NCBI GenBank assembly: GCA_916613615.1
Contig: OU744727.1
Location: 19,910,093 to 19,974,092, forward strand
Origin: Steromphala cineraria
Taxonomy: Eukaryota > Mollusca > Gastropoda > Trochida > Trochidae
DNA length: 64,000 nt
Direction of reading: 5' to 3'
This document shows positions 62,696-64,000 of this stretch, one piece after another. The notes under the pieces are model-generated. The model was not told where the DNA came from. It made no database searches and was given only the letters and a program-made list of their open reading frames with translations. The translations under genes were made by a program, and so were the position numbers. Numbering within the stretch: the first letter of the stretch is position 1; every line of letters starts with the position of its first letter.

Positions 62696-64000
62696 AAATC
62701 GGCTCAAATGTACACAAAAATCAATGCTATCTGCTGGTGCCAACCAATCTTCTCACAGACTTTGAGTTTTTGTATAATTGGCTTTAGATGCGACCTTTAT
62801 GTAGAGTTGAGCAGATATTGTCATTATTGTCCCTACGATGAAATTTTCTTAATATGGCTTGGATATGCACCAAAATGGGCTCAAATGTACAACAAAAATA
62901 AATGCTATCTGCCCGTGCCAACCAATCTTCTCACAGATTTTTAGTTTTTGTATAATTGGCTTTAGATGCGACCTTTATGTAGAGTTGAGCAGATATTGTC
63001 ATTATTTTCCCTACGATGAAATTTTCTTAATATGGCTTGGATATGCACCAAAATGGGCTCAAATGTACACAAAAATCAATGCTATCTGCTGGTGCCAACC
63101 AATCTTCTCACAGACTTTGAGTTTTTGTATAATTGGCTTTAGATGCGACCTTTATGTAGAGTTGAGCAGATATTGTCATGATTGTCCCTACGATGAAATT
63201 TTCTTAAATATGGCTTGGATATGCACCAAAATGGGCTCAAATGTACACAAAAATAAATGCTATCTGCTGGTGCCAACCAATCTTCTCACAGATTTTTAGT
63301 TTTTGTAAAATTAGCTTTAGATGCGACCTTTATGTAGAGTTGAGCAGATATTGTCATTATTTTCCCTACGATAAAATGTTCTTAATATGGCTTGGATATG
63401 CACCAAAATGGGCTCAAATGTACACAAAAATAAATGCTATCTGCTGGTGCCAACCAATCTTCTCACAGATTTTTAGTTTTAGTATAATTGGCTTTAGATG
63501 CGACCTTTATGTAGAGTTGAGCAGATATTGTCATTATTTTCCCTACGGTGAAATTTTCTTAATATGGCTTGGATATGCACCAACATGGTCTCAAATGTAC
63601 ACACAAATAAATGCTATCTGCTGGTGCCAACCAATCTTCTCACAGTTTTTTAGTTTTTGTATAATTGGCTTTAGATGCGACCTTTATGTAGAGTTGAGCA
63701 GATATTGTCATTATTTTCCCTACGATGAAATTTTCTTAATATGGCTTGGATATGCACCAAAATGGGCTCAAATGTACACAAAAATAAATGTTATCTGCTG
63801 GTGCCAACCATTCTTCTCACAGATTTTTAGTTTTAGTATAATTGGCTTTAGATGCGACCTTTATGTAGAGTTGAGCAGATATTGTCATTATTTTCCCTAC
63901 GATGAAATTTTCTTAATATGGCTTGGATATGCACCAAAATGGGCTCAAATGTATACAAAAATAAATGCTATCTGCTGGTGCCAACCAATCTTCTCACAGA
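62696..64000 (+). repeat. Family B monomers to the end of the window
   Basis: Seven monomers continue in register, including the GACTTTGAG form, a 178-bp TACAACAAAAA form, one with an added A in CTTAAATATGG at about 63,206, and TTTAGTATAATT forms. The last base lies inside a monomer, so the array continues beyond the window. Confidence 0.85.

Larger units (their letters stand above)
1..64000 (+). repeat. Tandem satellite array, ~177-bp monomer, head to tail
   Basis: The same unit recurs without interruption from the first to the last base, always in the same orientation. Anchors such as GATGCGACC, GAGCAGATATTG, CTTAATATGGCTTGG and GCTATCTGCTGG return every 176-178 bp, giving about 360 copies. 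The right-half consensus is 177 bp with 61 G+C. In a phase starting at ATGTACAC, landmarks are AATAAA at 12-17, CCAAT at 37-41, TATAAT at 66-71, ATTGG at 70-74 and the CpG in GCGACC near 83-84. No unique sequence, transposon, inversion or gene interrupts it. Unit length, AT-richness and purity are typical of eukaryotic centromeric or pericentromeric satellites, but location is inference. I do not recognise a named family. The array runs off both ends of the window. Confidence 0.99.
31991..64000 (+). repeat. Satellite family B, homogeneous 177-bp monomers
   Basis: Monomers of the right half carry TGGGCTC (sometimes TGGACTC, TTGGCTC or TCGGCTC), CTTTATGTAGAG and GTCATTATTTTCC followed by CTACGATGAAATT. 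Most are exactly 177 bp, so one frame stays open across many copies. Common subtypes are CCCGTGCC or CTTGTGCC for CTGGTGCC, AAAATCAATG for AAAATAAATG, GACTTTGAG for GATTTTTAG, GTAAAATTGG for GTATAATTGG, a 178-bp form with TACAACAAAAA, and a form with TACTAAC. Divergence among copies looks lower than in family A, consistent with more recent amplification; that inference needs a full alignment. Confidence 0.95.

Noticed and set aside
1..64000. CRISPR array
   Set aside because: Units are contiguous 177-bp repeats with no short direct repeats separated by unique spacers, and no cas genes are present.
1..64000. Primate alpha satellite or a CENP-B box
   Set aside because: The monomer does not resemble the alpha-satellite consensus as I know it. 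The CENP-B box needs TTCG followed by CGGG at fixed spacing; CGGG is not seen, and TTCG occurs only sporadically (near 47,253 and 60,358).
1..64000. Bacterial promoters from TATAAT in each monomer
   Set aside because: The TATAAT is part of a eukaryotic-type satellite consensus, has no consistent -35 partner, and precedes no gene.
1..64000. tRNA, rRNA or other structured RNA genes, and telomere repeats
   Set aside because: I saw no tRNA-like cloverleaf motifs, no rRNA-like sequence and no TTAGGG- or TTTAGGG-type runs. The array contains only the one repeat.

Overview
The whole 64 kb window is one uninterrupted, head-to-tail satellite DNA array. I see no genuine protein-coding gene, RNA gene, transposon, CRISPR array or unique-sequence island in it. 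The repeat unit is about 177 bp (176-178 bp), all copies lie in the same orientation, and there are about 360 of them. The consensus is AT-rich: I count 61 G+C in the 177-bp monomer of the right half, about 34%. An array like this points to a eukaryotic nuclear chromosome, most likely centromeric, pericentromeric or other constitutive heterochromatin. I do not recognise the monomer as a named family. It is not primate alpha satellite, and I see no CENP-B box, so I do not assign a species.

The array has two halves that join abruptly near position 31,990. Family A (1 to ~31,990) carries TGAGCTC near the monomer end, TTAATGTACAG in the middle and the GTCAAAATTGTTCCCACGATGG region. It is a patchwork of many diverged monomer subtypes (176 or 177 bp) in nested higher-order repeats. 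Family B (~31,991 to 64,000) carries TGGGCTC, TTTATGTAGAG and the GTCATTATTTTCCCTACGATGA region. It is more homogeneous and mostly exactly 177 bp. The two consensuses differ at about ten diagnostic sites, roughly 94% identity by eye. Both ends of the window lie inside the array, so its full size is unknown.

The long open reading frames of the right half (up to 610 codons) are a by-product of arithmetic. 177 is divisible by three, and one A-to-G difference turns the per-monomer TGA stop of family A into TGG in family B. The differences between B monomers that I read in this frame mostly change the amino acid, single-base indels break the frame in many monomers, and the consensus carries an AATAAA in every copy. 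I therefore call no CDS.

What is informative here is how the array evolves: tandem duplications of 2 to 32 monomers, duplicated blocks that differ by whole monomers, private mutations shared over 11 kb, a short A-type patch stranded inside family B at 57.6 kb, recurrent change at two CpG sites, and a paired CCAAT/ATTGG motif around TATAAT in the consensus. All offsets and boundaries were read by eye and are approximate to a few bases, or to tens of bases where a boundary is gradual.
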